NCBI RefSeq assembly: GCF_900101385.1
Contig: NZ_FMZB01000001.1
Coordinates: forward strand, 613,015 to 677,014
Length of the DNA stretch: 64,000 nucleotides
Reading direction: 5' to 3'
Origin: Terribacillus halophilus
GTDB taxonomy: Bacteria; Bacillota; Bacilli; Bacillales; Amphibacillaceae
Below, in pieces: positions 52,245 to 63,918 of this stretch (positions are counted from its first letter, which is position 1; the number at the start of each line of letters is the position of its first letter). Made by a program: the position numbers and the translations under genes. A model generated the notes under the pieces. The model had not been told where the DNA came from. It worked only from the letters and a program-made list of their open reading frames with translations, and searched no databases.

Positions 52245-53444
52245 ATGACTGCTAATCGTCGATTATTTACCTCAGAATCCGTTACTGAAGGCCACCCGGA
52301 TAAAATCTGTGACCAGATTTCGGATGCTATATTAGATGAAATCCTATCCAAGGATCCGAATGCCCGTGTAGCTTGTGAAACGACAGTTACGACTGGTCTT
52401 GTACTAGTAGCTGGTGAAATCACAACGAACGCTTATGTAGATATCCAAAGCATCGTGCGTAAGACAATCAAAGAAATTGGTTATACACGTGCTAAATACG
52501 GCTTTGATGCCGATACATGTGCAGTGCTGACAGCAATTGATGAACAATCGCCCGATATCGCAGGGGGCGTCGATCAAGCGCTTGAGGCCCGCGAAGGCTT
52601 GATGACGGACGAAGAAATCGATGCCATTGGTGCGGGTGACCAAGGATTGATGTTCGGGTATGCCAGCAATGAAACACCGGAATTCATGCCGCTGCCGATA
52701 TCATTGGCTCACCGTCTTTCCAAGCAATTGGCGAACATACGCAAAGAGGAAGTCGTGGATTACTTGCGCCCGGATGGGAAAACACAAGTAACAGTGGAAT
52801 ATGATGAAAACGATCAGCCTGTACGGATTGATACGATTGTCATCTCTACACAGCATCATCCCGAAGCGGAGCAAGCACAGATCCATGCTGATCTGAAAGA
52901 GCTTGTGATCAAACCTGTCGTGCCAGCAGAGCTGCTTGACGAAAATACGAAGTATATCATCAACCCGACAGGCCGTTTCGTTATTGGCGGTCCGCAAGGG
53001 GATGCTGGTTTGACTGGCCGTAAAATCATCGTTGATACGTATGGCGGCTATGCACGCCATGGCGGCGGTGCATTCAGCGGCAAAGACGCGACGAAAGTGG
53101 ACCGTTCCGGCGCTTATGCAGCACGTTATGTGGCGAAGAACATCGTTGCAGCAGGTCTTGCGGATAAATGTGAAGTGCAGCTTGCTTATGCCATCGGTGT
53201 TGCTGAGCCTGTTTCCATCAGCATCGACACTTTCGGGACTGGCAAACAAACCGAGGAAGCATTGGTGAAAGCAGTACGCGAGCTATTCGACCTTCGACCT
53301 GCTGGCATCATCAAGATGCTGAACCTGCGTCAGCCGATCTATCGGGATACAGCTGCATACGGTCATTTCGGGCGTACTGATAAGAGCTTCCCTTGGGAGC
53401 AGACAGACAGAGCAGCACAACTTGAAAGCTATACATTCGCATAA
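52245..53444 (+). CDS. metK: S-adenosylmethionine synthetase
   Basis: A 399-aa methionine adenosyltransferase forming SAM from methionine and ATP. Signature segments: [32 protein letters not shown], the P-loop-like [20 protein letters not shown] and [16 protein letters not shown]. Length fits the family. ATG 52245 follows GAAGGGGG. It lies under the S-box riboswitch and is followed by a strong terminator. Confidence 0.97.
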   Translation: MTANRRLFTSESVTEGHPDKICDQISDAILDEILSKDPNARVACETTVTTGLVLVAGEITTNAYVDIQSIVRKTIKEIGYTRAKYGFDADTCAVLTAIDEQSPDIAGGVDQALEAREGLMTDEEIDAIGAGDQGLMFGYASNETPEFMPLPISLAHRLSKQLANIRKEEVVDYLRPDGKTQVTVEYDENDQPVRIDTIVISTQHHPEAEQAQIHADLKELVIKPVVPAELLDENTKYIINPTGRFVIGGPQGDAGLTGRKIIVDTYGGYARHGGGAFSGKDATKVDRSGAYAARYVAKNIVAAGLADKCEVQLAYAIGVAEPVSISIDTFGTGKQTEEALVKAVRELFDLRPAGIIKMLNLRQPIYRDTAAYGHFGRTDKSFPWEQTDRAAQLESYTFA

Positions 53445-53454
53445 TCGGATGCAA

Positions 53455-53489
53455 AAGCAAGAGCTATTTTTTAGCTCTTGCTTTTTTTA
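53455..53489 (+). terminator. Terminator after metK
   Basis: AAGCAAGAGCTA pairs with TAGCTCTTGCTT (12 bp perfect), followed by TTTTTTT. Confidence 0.92.
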
Positions 53490-53578
53490 AGTCGCCGCCC
53501 ATAATCTTCCTTCAAGAACCGAATTGTTTTATGCTATAATTAATGGCTAGAAGTAATGAAAGAGAGGCTAATAAGTAA

Positions 53579-55486
53579 ATGTGTGGTTTGATTGGCGTCA
53601 TCAGAAAAAACGTAAAACAACTAACGCAAGCTGATAAGGATAAATTCAAACAACAGAACAACATCATCACCCACCGCGGTCCGGATGATGAGGGATATTA
53701 CCATGACGAACATGTTTCATTTGGTTTTCGCCGTTTGAGCATCATCGACATCGAAGCTGGGGTTCAGCCGCTAAGCTATGACGATGAGAACATCTGGATG
53801 GTTTTCAACGGGGAAATCTATAACTATGTAGAGCTTCGTGAAGACCTGCTGAAAAAAGGATCTGAGTTCAAGACAGAATCCGATACCGAGGTCATCGCTG
53901 CGATGTACCATACATACGGAGCGGAAGCATTCAAGGAGCTTCGCGGTATGTTCAGCATCTTGATCTGGGATAAACAAAAGAAGATATTTTACGGGGCTCG
54001 TGACCCGTTCGGCATCAAGCCGCTCTTCTATAAAGAAACGGACGAGGAAATCTTCTTTGCTTCCGAGAAGAAAAGCATCACACTTCTTGAAGAATCCGAT
54101 ACCGTGGATACAGAATCGCTGCAGCAATATCTGAGCTATCAATATGTACCCGATCCTTTCTCTATGACAGAAGGTATCAAGAAGGTTGAGCCTGGTCATT
54201 ACTTCGTAAAACGTGAAGGTGAACCAATCGAATTCCATCGCTACTGGCATGCGACATTCTCACCAAAAATTATGGACAAGCAAGCTTGGATCACCCGAAT
54301 CCAGGACGTGCTGTATGATTCCGTCAGCAAGCATATGCGAAGTGATGTGCCGGTTGGATCCTTCCTTTCTGGGGGAATCGATTCCTCTGTCATCGTAGCC
54401 ATCGCAAAGGAATTCAACCCGAACTTGAAGACATTTTCCGTAGGATTCGAGCGTGAAGGCTATTCTGAAGTGGATGTTGCGAAAGAAACAGCTGAAAAAA
54501 TCGGTGTGGAAAACTATTCGCACATCATCACACCGGAAGAATACCTTGAGAAGCTACCGAAAATCATGTGGCATATGGATGATCCATTAGCTGATCCGTC
54601 TGCTGTAGCACTGTACTTCGTTGCAAGGGAAGCCAGCAAGCATGTGACTGTTGCCCTTTCAGGCGAAGGTTCCGACGAACTGTTCGGCGGATATAATATC
54701 TACCGTGAGCCAGAGTCCCTGCGTATGTTCGACAGCATCCCAGGACCTGCCAAGGCATTGCTGGCCCGCGTGGCGAAGATTCTTCCTGAAGGTGTACGCG
54801 GCAAGAGCTTCCTGGAGCGCGGTACGACTCCTTTGAAGGATCGCTATATCGGTAACGCCAAGATGTTCGAGAAAGCGGATCTGCAAAAGCTGCTGAAAAC
54901 GTATGACAGCTCGATCAGCTATCAGCAGTTAACCGCACCTTTATATGAAAACGTCAAGAATGAGCCTCCTGTCAATCAGATGCAGTATATCGATATTCAT
55001 ACTTGGCTTCGCGGAGATATCCTTCTCAAAGCCGATAAGATGACAATGGCGCATTCACTCGAGGTTCGCGTACCGTTCCTTGATAAAGAAGTTTTCCGAG
55101 TTGCCCGCGAAATTCCGCAAGACCTGAAAATCGCCAACAATACGACGAAGAGCTTGCTGCGTGAAGCAGTGGAAGGCATTGTACCTGATCACGTATTGCA
55201 CCGGAAAAAACTCGGCTTCCCGGTACCTATGCGCCACTGGCTGAAAAATGAACTGAATGGCTGGGCGAAGAAACTCATCCATGAAAGTCAGACAGACCAT
55301 CTCCTGCATAAGGATTATATTCTTAATCTGCTGGATGCACATTGCCAAGGCAAGGGTGATTACAGCCGTAAGATCTGGACTGTTCTTGCATTCATGCTAT
55401 GGCATCAAATTTACGTCGAACGTAAATACGACTTTGCCGAATTCCAAAAAGTTGATAGAGTGCAAAGCAAGCTGCAGACCGTATAA
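53579..55486 (+). CDS. asnB: Asparagine synthetase (glutamine-hydrolysing)
   Basis: A 635-aa two-domain enzyme. The N-terminal class II glutaminase domain starts MCGLIGV with the nucleophile Cys2 exposed after Met removal. The C-terminal synthetase domain has the PP-loop SFLSGGIDSSVI (about residue 262) and GEGSDELFGGY. It makes asparagine from aspartate with glutamine and ATP; in B. subtilis the asnB product can instead modify cell-wall diaminopimelate. It follows metK as in B. subtilis (asnB next to metK). Confidence 0.95.
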   Translation: MCGLIGVIRKNVKQLTQADKDKFKQQNNIITHRGPDDEGYYHDEHVSFGFRRLSIIDIEAGVQPLSYDDENIWMVFNGEIYNYVELREDLLKKGSEFKTESDTEVIAAMYHTYGAEAFKELRGMFSILIWDKQKKIFYGARDPFGIKPLFYKETDEEIFFASEKKSITLLEESDTVDTESLQQYLSYQYVPDPFSMTEGIKKVEPGHYFVKREGEPIEFHRYWHATFSPKIMDKQAWITRIQDVLYDSVSKHMRSDVPVGSFLSGGIDSSVIVAIAKEFNPNLKTFSVGFEREGYSEVDVAKETAEKIGVENYSHIITPEEYLEKLPKIMWHMDDPLADPSAVALYFVAREASKHVTVALSGEGSDELFGGYNIYREPESLRMFDSIPGPAKALLARVAKILPEGVRGKSFLERGTTPLKDRYIGNAKMFEKADLQKLLKTYDSSISYQQLTAPLYENVKNEPPVNQMQYIDIHTWLRGDILLKADKMTMAHSLEVRVPFLDKEVFRVAREIPQDLKIANNTTKSLLREAVEGIVPDHVLHRKKLGFPVPMRHWLKNELNGWAKKLIHESQTDHLLHKDYILNLLDAHCQGKGDYSRKIWTVLAFMLWHQIYVERKYDFAEFQKVDRVQSKLQTV

Positions 55487-55489
55487 CAT

Positions 55490-55522
55490 AAAAACCGTCC
55501 CAACGAAAGGGACGGCTTTTTA
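55490..55522. terminator. Terminator between convergent asnB and ytoA
   Basis: ACCGTCCC pairs with GGGACGGC around AACGAAA, followed by TTTTTAT. Confidence 0.88.
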
Positions 55523-56029
55523 TGTTGTTTCTTTATATAATTTACTTTTGCTGATATATTCCAACCGAATTCGCTCCATGTCCTGGTAATCGGTTTCCGT
55601 CAAATCCCGCACGACTTTGGCAGGTCTGCCGAATGCAAGCTTGCCGGAAGGGATCGTTTTGCCTGGAGGTATGAGTGAACCCGCTCCGACATACGCGCCA
55701 TCTTCCACGACCGCTCCATCAAGGATAAGGGAGCCCATGCCGACCAGAGCATTCTTACCAATCGTACAGGAATGCAGTGTAACTTGATGACCGATCGTGG
55801 CACCTTCCTTTATAATAAGGGGGAGATCAGGACTTTGATGAAGAACACAGAGATCCTGGACATTGGCACCTTCTCCAATCATAACGGGTGAAACATCTCC
55901 CCGTATGACCGTTTTGAACCAGATGCTGGCATCTTTTTGAATGGTTACATCTCCTGTAATAACAGCATCTGGAGCTACATAAGCTTCATTGTGAACATGT
56001 GGACGTTTCTTGTCGTATTCGTATATCAT
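55520..56029 (-). CDS. ytoA: Gamma-carbonic-anhydrase-family protein YtoA
   Basis: A 169-aa left-handed beta-helix protein (hexapeptide repeats) of the gamma-class carbonic anhydrase family. The metal-ligand histidines are in LCVLHQSPD and GHQVTLHSCTIG. Some relatives are active zinc/iron carbonic anhydrases, others bind CoA esters; activity here is not proven. The start has GGAG upstream on the reverse strand. It is divergent from ytpB. Confidence 0.88.
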   Translation of the reverse strand: MIYEYDKKRPHVHNEAYVAPDAVITGDVTIQKDASIWFKTVIRGDVSPVMIGEGANVQDLCVLHQSPDLPLIIKEGATIGHQVTLHSCTIGKNALVGMGSLILDGAVVEDGAYVGAGSLIPPGKTIPSGKLAFGRPAKVVRDLTETDYQDMERIRLEYISKSKLYKETT

Positions 56030-56117
56030 TTGAATACTCCTTTCGTTTATGTTCTTATAGAATTAATAGATTTTTTGGAAAGAAGACAATCCCGGATTCG
56101 AGGAGCGATATTGAACA

Positions 56118-57200
56118 ATGGCCCAACAAATACCAAAGTCATCGGTTTTACTTATGCATCAAGTATATCGAAAAATATTCCCTGAAGTACATAAAGAATT
56201 GGAATTATGGAAACAGCGGGCAGAAGCAATCCCGGACCCGGAACTGCGGAAACAGGCACTGGAAAGTATTCGGACGAAACGCTTCCATTGTCAGGGTGGG
56301 GCTGTATACAGTCTGCTGGCAGGGGATGCGTGGAAACAGGCTATCAAGTTCATCATAGCGTATCAGACCATCAGTGACTATCTGGATAATTTATGCGATC
56401 GCAGTACTTCGCTAGACCCCAATGATTTCCGGCTTCTACATCAATCCATGCTGGATGCGCTGCAGCCTGGCGAAAAGCTGAAGGATTATTACGCATTACG
56501 CGAGGAGGGTGAAGATGGCGGCTATTTGCATTCTCTCGTTTTCACTTGCCAGACAATCCTCGGAAAACAGCCGAATCTGCAAATCATGCATCCTTATCTG
56601 CTGAAGCTCTCCGGATTATATGGCGATCTGCAAGTGCACAAGCATGTAGCGAAGGAAGAGAGAATCGAGCGGCTTACGAATTGGTTCTCCCTTTATCAAG
56701 AGGACCATCGTGACCTTACTTGGTATGAATTTTCGGCTTGCAGCGGATCGACACTTGGCATCTTCTGCTTCGTATCTTACGGAATGGGGATGGAGCTTGA
56801 TCATCAATTGGCTGAAGATATCTATCGAAGCTATTTCCCGTATATGCAAGGTCTGCATATCCTGCTGGATTATTATATCGATCAGATGGAGGATGAGGCC
56901 GAAGGTGATCTGAACTTCTGTCACTACTACCGGGACTCGGAGGAAATGCGCGAAAGACTGCAGTATTTCATCGAACGGACGAATGAAAGTGTACAGCGTC
57001 TGCCGCATGCTTCTTTCCATGAAATGGTCCATCATGGGCTTGTCGGTTTGTACTTGGCAGATAGTAAGGTGAGTCTGCTAGCCGATGGCAAGCAGATGAT
57101 AAAATCGCTGCTTAGGGCCAGCGGCAATAAATCGAAGTTTTTCCACTTGAACATCAAAGCATATAATAAAATGAAAGAAGCGCGTACCCCGATCGGCTAA
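56118..57200 (+). CDS. ytpB: Tetraprenyl-beta-curcumene synthase YtpB (DUF2600)
   Basis: A 360-aa DUF2600 protein matching YtpB, the large terpene synthase that cyclises heptaprenyl diphosphate (after phosphate loss, sesquarterpene route) to tetraprenyl-beta-curcumene. The Asp-rich metal region is ISDYLDNLCDR at about residues 87-97. Products become C35 terpenoids (baciterpenols) linked to spore resistance in B. subtilis. The start ATG 56118 has GAGGAGCG upstream at about 14 nt, a loose spacing. It is convergent with mnmM. Confidence 0.86.
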   Translation: MAQQIPKSSVLLMHQVYRKIFPEVHKELELWKQRAEAIPDPELRKQALESIRTKRFHCQGGAVYSLLAGDAWKQAIKFIIAYQTISDYLDNLCDRSTSLDPNDFRLLHQSMLDALQPGEKLKDYYALREEGEDGGYLHSLVFTCQTILGKQPNLQIMHPYLLKLSGLYGDLQVHKHVAKEERIERLTNWFSLYQEDHRDLTWYEFSACSGSTLGIFCFVSYGMGMELDHQLAEDIYRSYFPYMQGLHILLDYYIDQMEDEAEGDLNFCHYYRDSEEMRERLQYFIERTNESVQRLPHASFHEMVHHGLVGLYLADSKVSLLADGKQMIKSLLRASGNKSKFFHLNIKAYNKMKEARTPIG

Positions 57201-57222
57201 AGGGGTCTGCGCTTCTTTCATT
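57174..57222. terminator. Terminator between convergent ytpB and mnmM
   Basis: AAAGAAGCGC...ACCCC pairs with GGGGT...GCGCTTCTTT, followed by TTTTTT in the forward direction. Confidence 0.85.
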
Positions 57223-57787
57223 TTTTCTTCTCGATTGCAATGATGAATGGTGGATTGTTCTTTTGATTAAGGAAGCGGTACTGCAGGACACCATAATACT
57301 TTTGATCATAATCCTTCACATAAGCAAGCAGTCCTTCTTTTTCAATCGCGCCCTCTGGATGGCCATGATAAACAACCAATACGATTCTGCCGCCTGGCTT
57401 CATTGCATGGCGAATTTTCTCGATGGCAGTGATGGTGCTTTCTGCGTTGGTTGTAATCGCTTTATTGCTTCCTGGCAGATAACCTAGATTGAAAATAGCC
57501 CCGGCAAGCTTTCCTTCGTCTGCGGGCTTTATATAATGATCGACACGCTGGTGGCTATCCAAGATCAAAGTCGTATTGGTGACATCGTGCATGGCCAAGT
57601 GCTTGCCTGTTATCTCGATGGCTTGTTCCTGTATATCGAATGCCAGCACCTTTCCTTCATCTCCGACCAAGTGGCTGAGCACGAGTGTATCGTTGCCGTT
57701 GCCGCATGTTGCATCAATAACCGTATCTCCTGGCTGGATTACTTGCTCCATCAGTTCGTGCGCATAAGCGATGACATGTTTTAGCAT
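57218..57787 (-). CDS. mnmM: tRNA (mnm5s2U34) methyltransferase MnmM (YtqB)
   Basis: A 189-aa class I SAM-dependent methyltransferase of the YtqB family (rRNA methylase-like annotation). The SAM motif is VIDATCGNGNDTL at about residues 23-35, followed by VLAFDIQ; a later NLGYLPGSNK motif replaces the usual NPPY. YtqB was identified as MnmM, which methylates nm5s2U34 of tRNA. The start at 57787 follows GAGAGG at 10 nt; a 20-codon extension from 57847 is less likely. Confidence 0.85.
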   Translation of the reverse strand: MLKHVIAYAHELMEQVIQPGDTVIDATCGNGNDTLVLSHLVGDEGKVLAFDIQEQAIEITGKHLAMHDVTNTTLILDSHQRVDHYIKPADEGKLAGAIFNLGYLPGSNKAITTNAESTITAIEKIRHAMKPGGRIVLVVYHGHPEGAIEKEGLLAYVKDYDQKYYGVLQYRFLNQKNNPPFIIAIEKKK

Positions 57788-57972
57788 TTCCTGAAATCCT
57801 CTCTCTGACAAATTGTTCTCTCTTAGTTTTACGCTACCTGCTTCCATTTAGCAAATCAAATCTCTCTTATGTAAAGATAAATTTACAAATAATTTACCGA
57901 AATTATGTAGAAACGTGTCGGAATAAGGACCATAGTAGTAGTGTAATGGAAAAGAAAGGAGTATATCGACAC

Positions 57973-58920
57973 ATGCATAAGCGCATCCTTATACCTATTT
58001 GTATTTTGCTTCTATGTTATGTAACTGGGTGTGCCGCCAATTCGGCAGCTGCCAAACTGGATGAAGAGAAACGTATCGGAATCATACTGACAGAAGCGGG
58101 TCTTGGTGACCAGGAATGGAATGACGTGGCAATCGAGGGGTTGACTAAAGCAAGAGACCGTCTTGATATCGTTTATACATATAAGGAAATAACCCCAGAG
58201 CAATCCTATGAGAAAGCATTGGAAGAGTTGGCTGAAGAAGGTATGGATACAATCATCACGATAGAGTCAACAGCCAAGGATGCTGTCTCCAAACAAGCAA
58301 AAGCCAATCCTGATATTACATACATCGCTTTTGAAACCGATTTGAAAGGTGATAATCTGTACGGCTATCAGTTTGATGCCGGACAGGCGGGTTATTTGGC
58401 TGGTGTAGCCGCTGCCACCGTAACAAAAACTAACAAAGCAGGCTTTATCGGTGATCGATCCAGTGCATATCTTAAAGGGTTCGAACAGGGTGTGGCGGAT
58501 ACCTCCAAAGAAACCGAACTGCTCGTCAAGGAAGCATCCATAGATGATGAAGCTGCCGGTAAGCGATTGGCGCGGGAGCTGATCGATGAGGAAGTGGATA
58601 TTCTTTTCGCTGAACCGGGAGATGCTGGAAAAGCAATGATCGAGCAAGCAGCCTTGGCAGATAGATATGTGATCGGAGCTGGTGGTGACCAAGCCTATCT
58701 TGCTCCTGATCATGTCGTTACATCTGCCATGCTGCAAATCGATCATGTCTTATTCGAATTTCTGGAACGATTATCCAAAGGCAAACAACTGCCTGAGGGC
58801 GATGTGATTGGTTTGAGGGAACAAGCGGTAGGCTTGAGTCCGATTGGCGTGGTCAGTATCACTGACACAGTCGAGGGGAAAGTTCATACGGCAACACAGA
58901 AGCTGATAGAATCGGAGTGA
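57973..58920 (+). CDS. BMP-family solute-binding lipoprotein (Med-like)
   Basis: A 315-aa lipoprotein with lipobox CYVTGC (Cys20) and a periplasmic-binding-protein fold of the BMP/PnrA class (RIGIILTEAGLGDQEWNDVA, AFETDLKGDNLYGYQFDAGQ, KAGFIGD). PnrA relatives bind purine nucleosides for ABC uptake; B. subtilis Med, from the same family, raises ComK levels. No ABC transporter is adjacent. ATG 57973 follows AAAGGAG at 11 nt. It stops 5 nt before an MCP gene. Confidence 0.85.
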   Translation: MHKRILIPICILLLCYVTGCAANSAAAKLDEEKRIGIILTEAGLGDQEWNDVAIEGLTKARDRLDIVYTYKEITPEQSYEKALEELAEEGMDTIITIESTAKDAVSKQAKANPDITYIAFETDLKGDNLYGYQFDAGQAGYLAGVAAATVTKTNKAGFIGDRSSAYLKGFEQGVADTSKETELLVKEASIDDEAAGKRLARELIDEEVDILFAEPGDAGKAMIEQAALADRYVIGAGGDQAYLAPDHVVTSAMLQIDHVLFEFLERLSKGKQLPEGDVIGLREQAVGLSPIGVVSITDTVEGKVHTATQKLIESE

Positions 58921-58925
58921 GTTAA

Positions 58926-60587
58926 ATGAAACTGACACGGAAACTTTTTCTTCAATCAGCAGCTACGAGTATATTAGCTTTAGCGCTTATTGCATTCATC
59001 ATCTTCAGTATGGTGAGAATCAACGCCTCAAGCTACGAGCAAGTCCAGCACCTCCTGCAGCTTCAGCAGCTGGACAGCCAGCTGAATAATGCTGGACAGA
59101 TACTAAAGAACACGACTACGATTCGTACGGATACATCGGCTGCAGAATTACGTTCTTATTTGGAACAGAGCCAATCGAGCTTCGAGCAGCTGGCAGCAAC
59201 ATCAGAAGGTCAGTCATCCGCCTATCTCAACGCGGGATTGGAAAAATATGCTGAGTGGCAAGGAGAAGTGACGAGCCTCCTGACAAATGTGAATGAGATG
59301 GAAGCACTGCGGTTATCGAGCCGAGTTCAAGGGCTGCTGAATGATATATATATGGCGAACGCATACAGTACGGCAGCATATGAAGATGAACAGCTTGCAC
59401 TGCAGAATCAAATTACTTTTGTAATAGTGGTGTCGGTTGTTGGTGTGTTATTGCTGATTCTCATCACTAGCTATACTTCGAGAAGGACGAGCAAATCCAT
59501 TGCTAATCCATTGCTGGCATTGGCATCAAGGACAAACCAGATTGCGTCCGGAGATTTGACTGTGCAACCGATAGAAAAGGCTGGCAGTCTGGAAATCAGT
59601 GAGATGAATCTTTCATTCGGCCAAATGACAGAACAGTTGAAGAGCCTGATTCGATCTATCGAGAAAGCCAGTGATGAAGTGGCTGGAATGTCTGAGGAAA
59701 TTGACAAAGACAATCGGAATCTCCAAGCACTGCATAAGGAAATTGCTGCTTCTGTCGGCGAAATTACATCCGGCTCCCAGCGCATTTCCTCCGATCTTCA
59801 GCAGACGGTAGCCTTGATTGAACAGATGGACAAGCAGGGAAGTGAGAACAGTGCATTTGCGACAGAGACAGTTGAACTTGGAAAACTTGCGTCAGAAGCA
59901 GCCCTCCGCGGTCGTGAAACTGTACAGAATCAGCAGAAGCTGACAGTCCGGAACGGAGAAAGCAGGGAGTTGATGGAAGCGTCTTTGCGGGATTTCATAC
60001 AATACTCACAGCAAATCGAGCAAATGGTTGCGTCGGTTGCTTCCGTTGCGGAACAAACTAATTTGCTTGCTTTGAATGCGGCAATTGAGGCGGCCAGGGC
60101 TGGTGAGGCGGGTAAAGGCTTTGCTGTCGTTGCAGAGGAAATCCGCAAACTTGCTGATGAATCCAAATCTTCGGCTGATAGTATTTATCAAACAGTAGGT
60201 GCGATCCGCAAAGGTACGATGAATTTATCAGAGGCTGTGCAATTCGGTCACGAAACAGCCAAAGCTGAAACAGCTTCCATGGAAAGTATGGAATCATCAT
60301 TTGTAGAGATCGAGGAAAAATTCGAATCCATTGCCAACCGACTGCACCAAATCCAGAGCGGAAGTGTCCAGTCTGAACGGTTTGGGGCGGAGGTGCTTGC
60401 CAGAGTGGAACAAATTAGCAGCACACTTCAGGAAAATACAGCAAAGACGGATGTTGTCCATCATTCTACCAATGCCCAGTATGGAGCATATGAGCAGCTT
60501 GCCATGACAGTCGGTCAGCTTGACCGCGTAACACGTGAACTACAGGAGGCTGTTTCGGTATTCCGGACGGAAGATGCCGAATCTTGA
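58926..60587 (+). CDS. Methyl-accepting chemotaxis protein
   Basis: A 553-aa chemoreceptor: TM1 about residues 11-31, an extracytoplasmic four-helix-bundle-type sensor of ~130 residues (coiled-coil Gln-rich), TM2 about residues 165-185, HAMP about 186-238, and a long signalling coiled coil with the conserved tip [20 protein letters not shown]. The start is read from GGAGTGAG inside the end of the lipoprotein gene, so translation is coupled to it. Its stop codon overlaps the -35 box of the leuS T-box promoter. Confidence 0.92.
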   Translation: MKLTRKLFLQSAATSILALALIAFIIFSMVRINASSYEQVQHLLQLQQLDSQLNNAGQILKNTTTIRTDTSAAELRSYLEQSQSSFEQLAATSEGQSSAYLNAGLEKYAEWQGEVTSLLTNVNEMEALRLSSRVQGLLNDIYMANAYSTAAYEDEQLALQNQITFVIVVSVVGVLLLILITSYTSRRTSKSIANPLLALASRTNQIASGDLTVQPIEKAGSLEISEMNLSFGQMTEQLKSLIRSIEKASDEVAGMSEEIDKDNRNLQALHKEIAASVGEITSGSQRISSDLQQTVALIEQMDKQGSENSAFATETVELGKLASEAALRGRETVQNQQKLTVRNGESRELMEASLRDFIQYSQQIEQMVASVASVAEQTNLLALNAAIEAARAGEAGKGFAVVAEEIRKLADESKSSADSIYQTVGAIRKGTMNLSEAVQFGHETAKAETASMESMESSFVEIEEKFESIANRLHQIQSGSVQSERFGAEVLARVEQISSTLQENTAKTDVVHHSTNAQYGAYEQLAMTVGQLDRVTRELQEAVSVFRTEDAES

Positions 60588-60612
60588 CAAATGCGGCACA
60601 GTTCCGTACACT
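60584..60612 (+). promoter_or_regulatory. SigA-type promoter of the T-box-leuS transcript
   Basis: TTGACA (60584-60589), 17 nt, TACACT (60607-60612). The -35 box overlaps the MCP stop codon. Confidence 0.85.
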
Positions 60613-60619
60613 GAACACA

Positions 60620-60862
60620 ACAATACTGTGAACGATGAGGAGAAGGAGTAGTAGCAAGCACTGCTTGGTTTAAGAGAGACGGCACTCTGGTGCGAGCCGT
60701 CCCGGCATCTTGTGAACTCGCCTTTGGAATTGCAAAAGGGAACTGCCAGTACTTTTTGCCGTTTTCCGCGTTAAGGAATGTCGAGCGGGCGCATATGCGC
60801 TAAGTTGGGTGGTACCGCGGGAGAAGCCTCTCGTCCCATTATTGGGATGAGGGGCTTTTTTC
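60620..60862 (+). promoter_or_regulatory. T-box leader for leucyl-tRNA, upstream of leuS
   Basis: The T-box core GGGTGGTACCGCGG is at 60807-60820. The leader hairpin ends in the specifier region GTGAACTCG, with CTC (60717-60719) a probable Leu specifier codon. The UGGU in the T-box can pair with the ACCA end of an uncharged tRNA, consistent with a discriminator base A. A terminator (60825-60862) follows. Uncharged leucine tRNA should favour read-through into leuS. Confidence 0.95.
60825..60862 (+). terminator. T-box-controlled terminator
   Basis: GCCTCTCGTCCCA pairs with TGGGATGAGGGGC around TTAT, followed by TTTTTT. Confidence 0.9.
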
Positions 60863-60915
60863 TTTGCTTCACGGTCAGATTGTTCAAGTTGAAGAGAGTA
60901 CAGGAGGCACACGAT

Positions 60916-63330
<2,415 letters not shown>

Positions 63331-63335
63331 TAGAT

Positions 63336-63370
63336 GAATCCCTTCTGTGCTTGCAGGAGGGATTCTATTT
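63336..63370 (+). terminator. Terminator after leuS
   Basis: GAATCCCTTC pairs with GGAGGGATTC (one wobble) around TGTGCTTGCA, with a T-rich tail TATTT. Confidence 0.72.
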
Positions 63371-63390
63371 AAGTAAAGGGGAACTGTGGG

Positions 63391-63696
63391 ATGCGCAATA
63401 TACAACCGGAAGAACTTGATGAACTTATTGAAAACGGTACTTTGGCTTATAAAGTGATTGATGTACGGGAAGATGAGGAAGTGGAGCAAGGCATGATTCC
63501 GGGCGCCATTCATATTCCGCTGCAGCAGATACCTGAGAAGCTGCCGGAATTGGCTGTGGACGAGACATATGTACTTGTATGCCGAGGTGGCCACCGCAGT
63601 ATGAATGCAGCAGCCTTCATGGAAAACCAAGGGTATGATGTGATCAATATGGATGGCGGTATGCTGGAATGGAAAGGCGAACTAGTTTTCAAGTGA
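63391..63696 (+). CDS. ytwF: Rhodanese-domain protein YtwF
   Basis: A 101-aa single rhodanese domain. The active-site cysteine is Cys64 in VCRGGHRSMNAA, and the conserved VIDVRE and GAIHIP segments are present. Such proteins carry persulfide sulfur for thiolation or detoxification pathways. The start ATG 63391 follows AAAGGGG. It lies between leuS and the ribosomal RNA operon. Confidence 0.92.
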   Translation: MRNIQPEELDELIENGTLAYKVIDVREDEEVEQGMIPGAIHIPLQQIPEKLPELAVDETYVLVCRGGHRSMNAAAFMENQGYDVINMDGGMLEWKGELVFK

Positions 63697-63769
63697 GATG
63701 AGAAACATGGCAAGGGAGGCGTTTTCGACGTCTTCTTTGCTAATAATCTATTTTTCTTTGAAACTAGTG

Positions 63770-63798
63770 TTGACAGTCTCGAATCATGGTGGTAGTAT
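63770..63798 (+). promoter_or_regulatory. rRNA operon promoter
   Basis: Consensus TTGACA (63770-63775), 17 nt, TAGTAT (63793-63798). The leader after it contains the typical TGATCTTTGAAAACTGAACAA element found ahead of Bacillus 16S genes. Confidence 0.88.
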
Positions 63799-63918
63799 GT
63801 AGTTACTGTCGCAAGGCAGTCATTGATCTTTGAAAACTGAACAAAACAACCAATTACGAACTAAACGACATGATCATTAAGATCAACGTCAGCTCTAACG
63901 AGCGCAAAGCATCAACAC

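Noticed and set aside
60778..60915. Longer leuS start giving 46 extra N-terminal residues
   Set aside because: This part is the T-box and terminator; the ATG at 60916 has the ribosome binding site and gives the standard 804-aa length.
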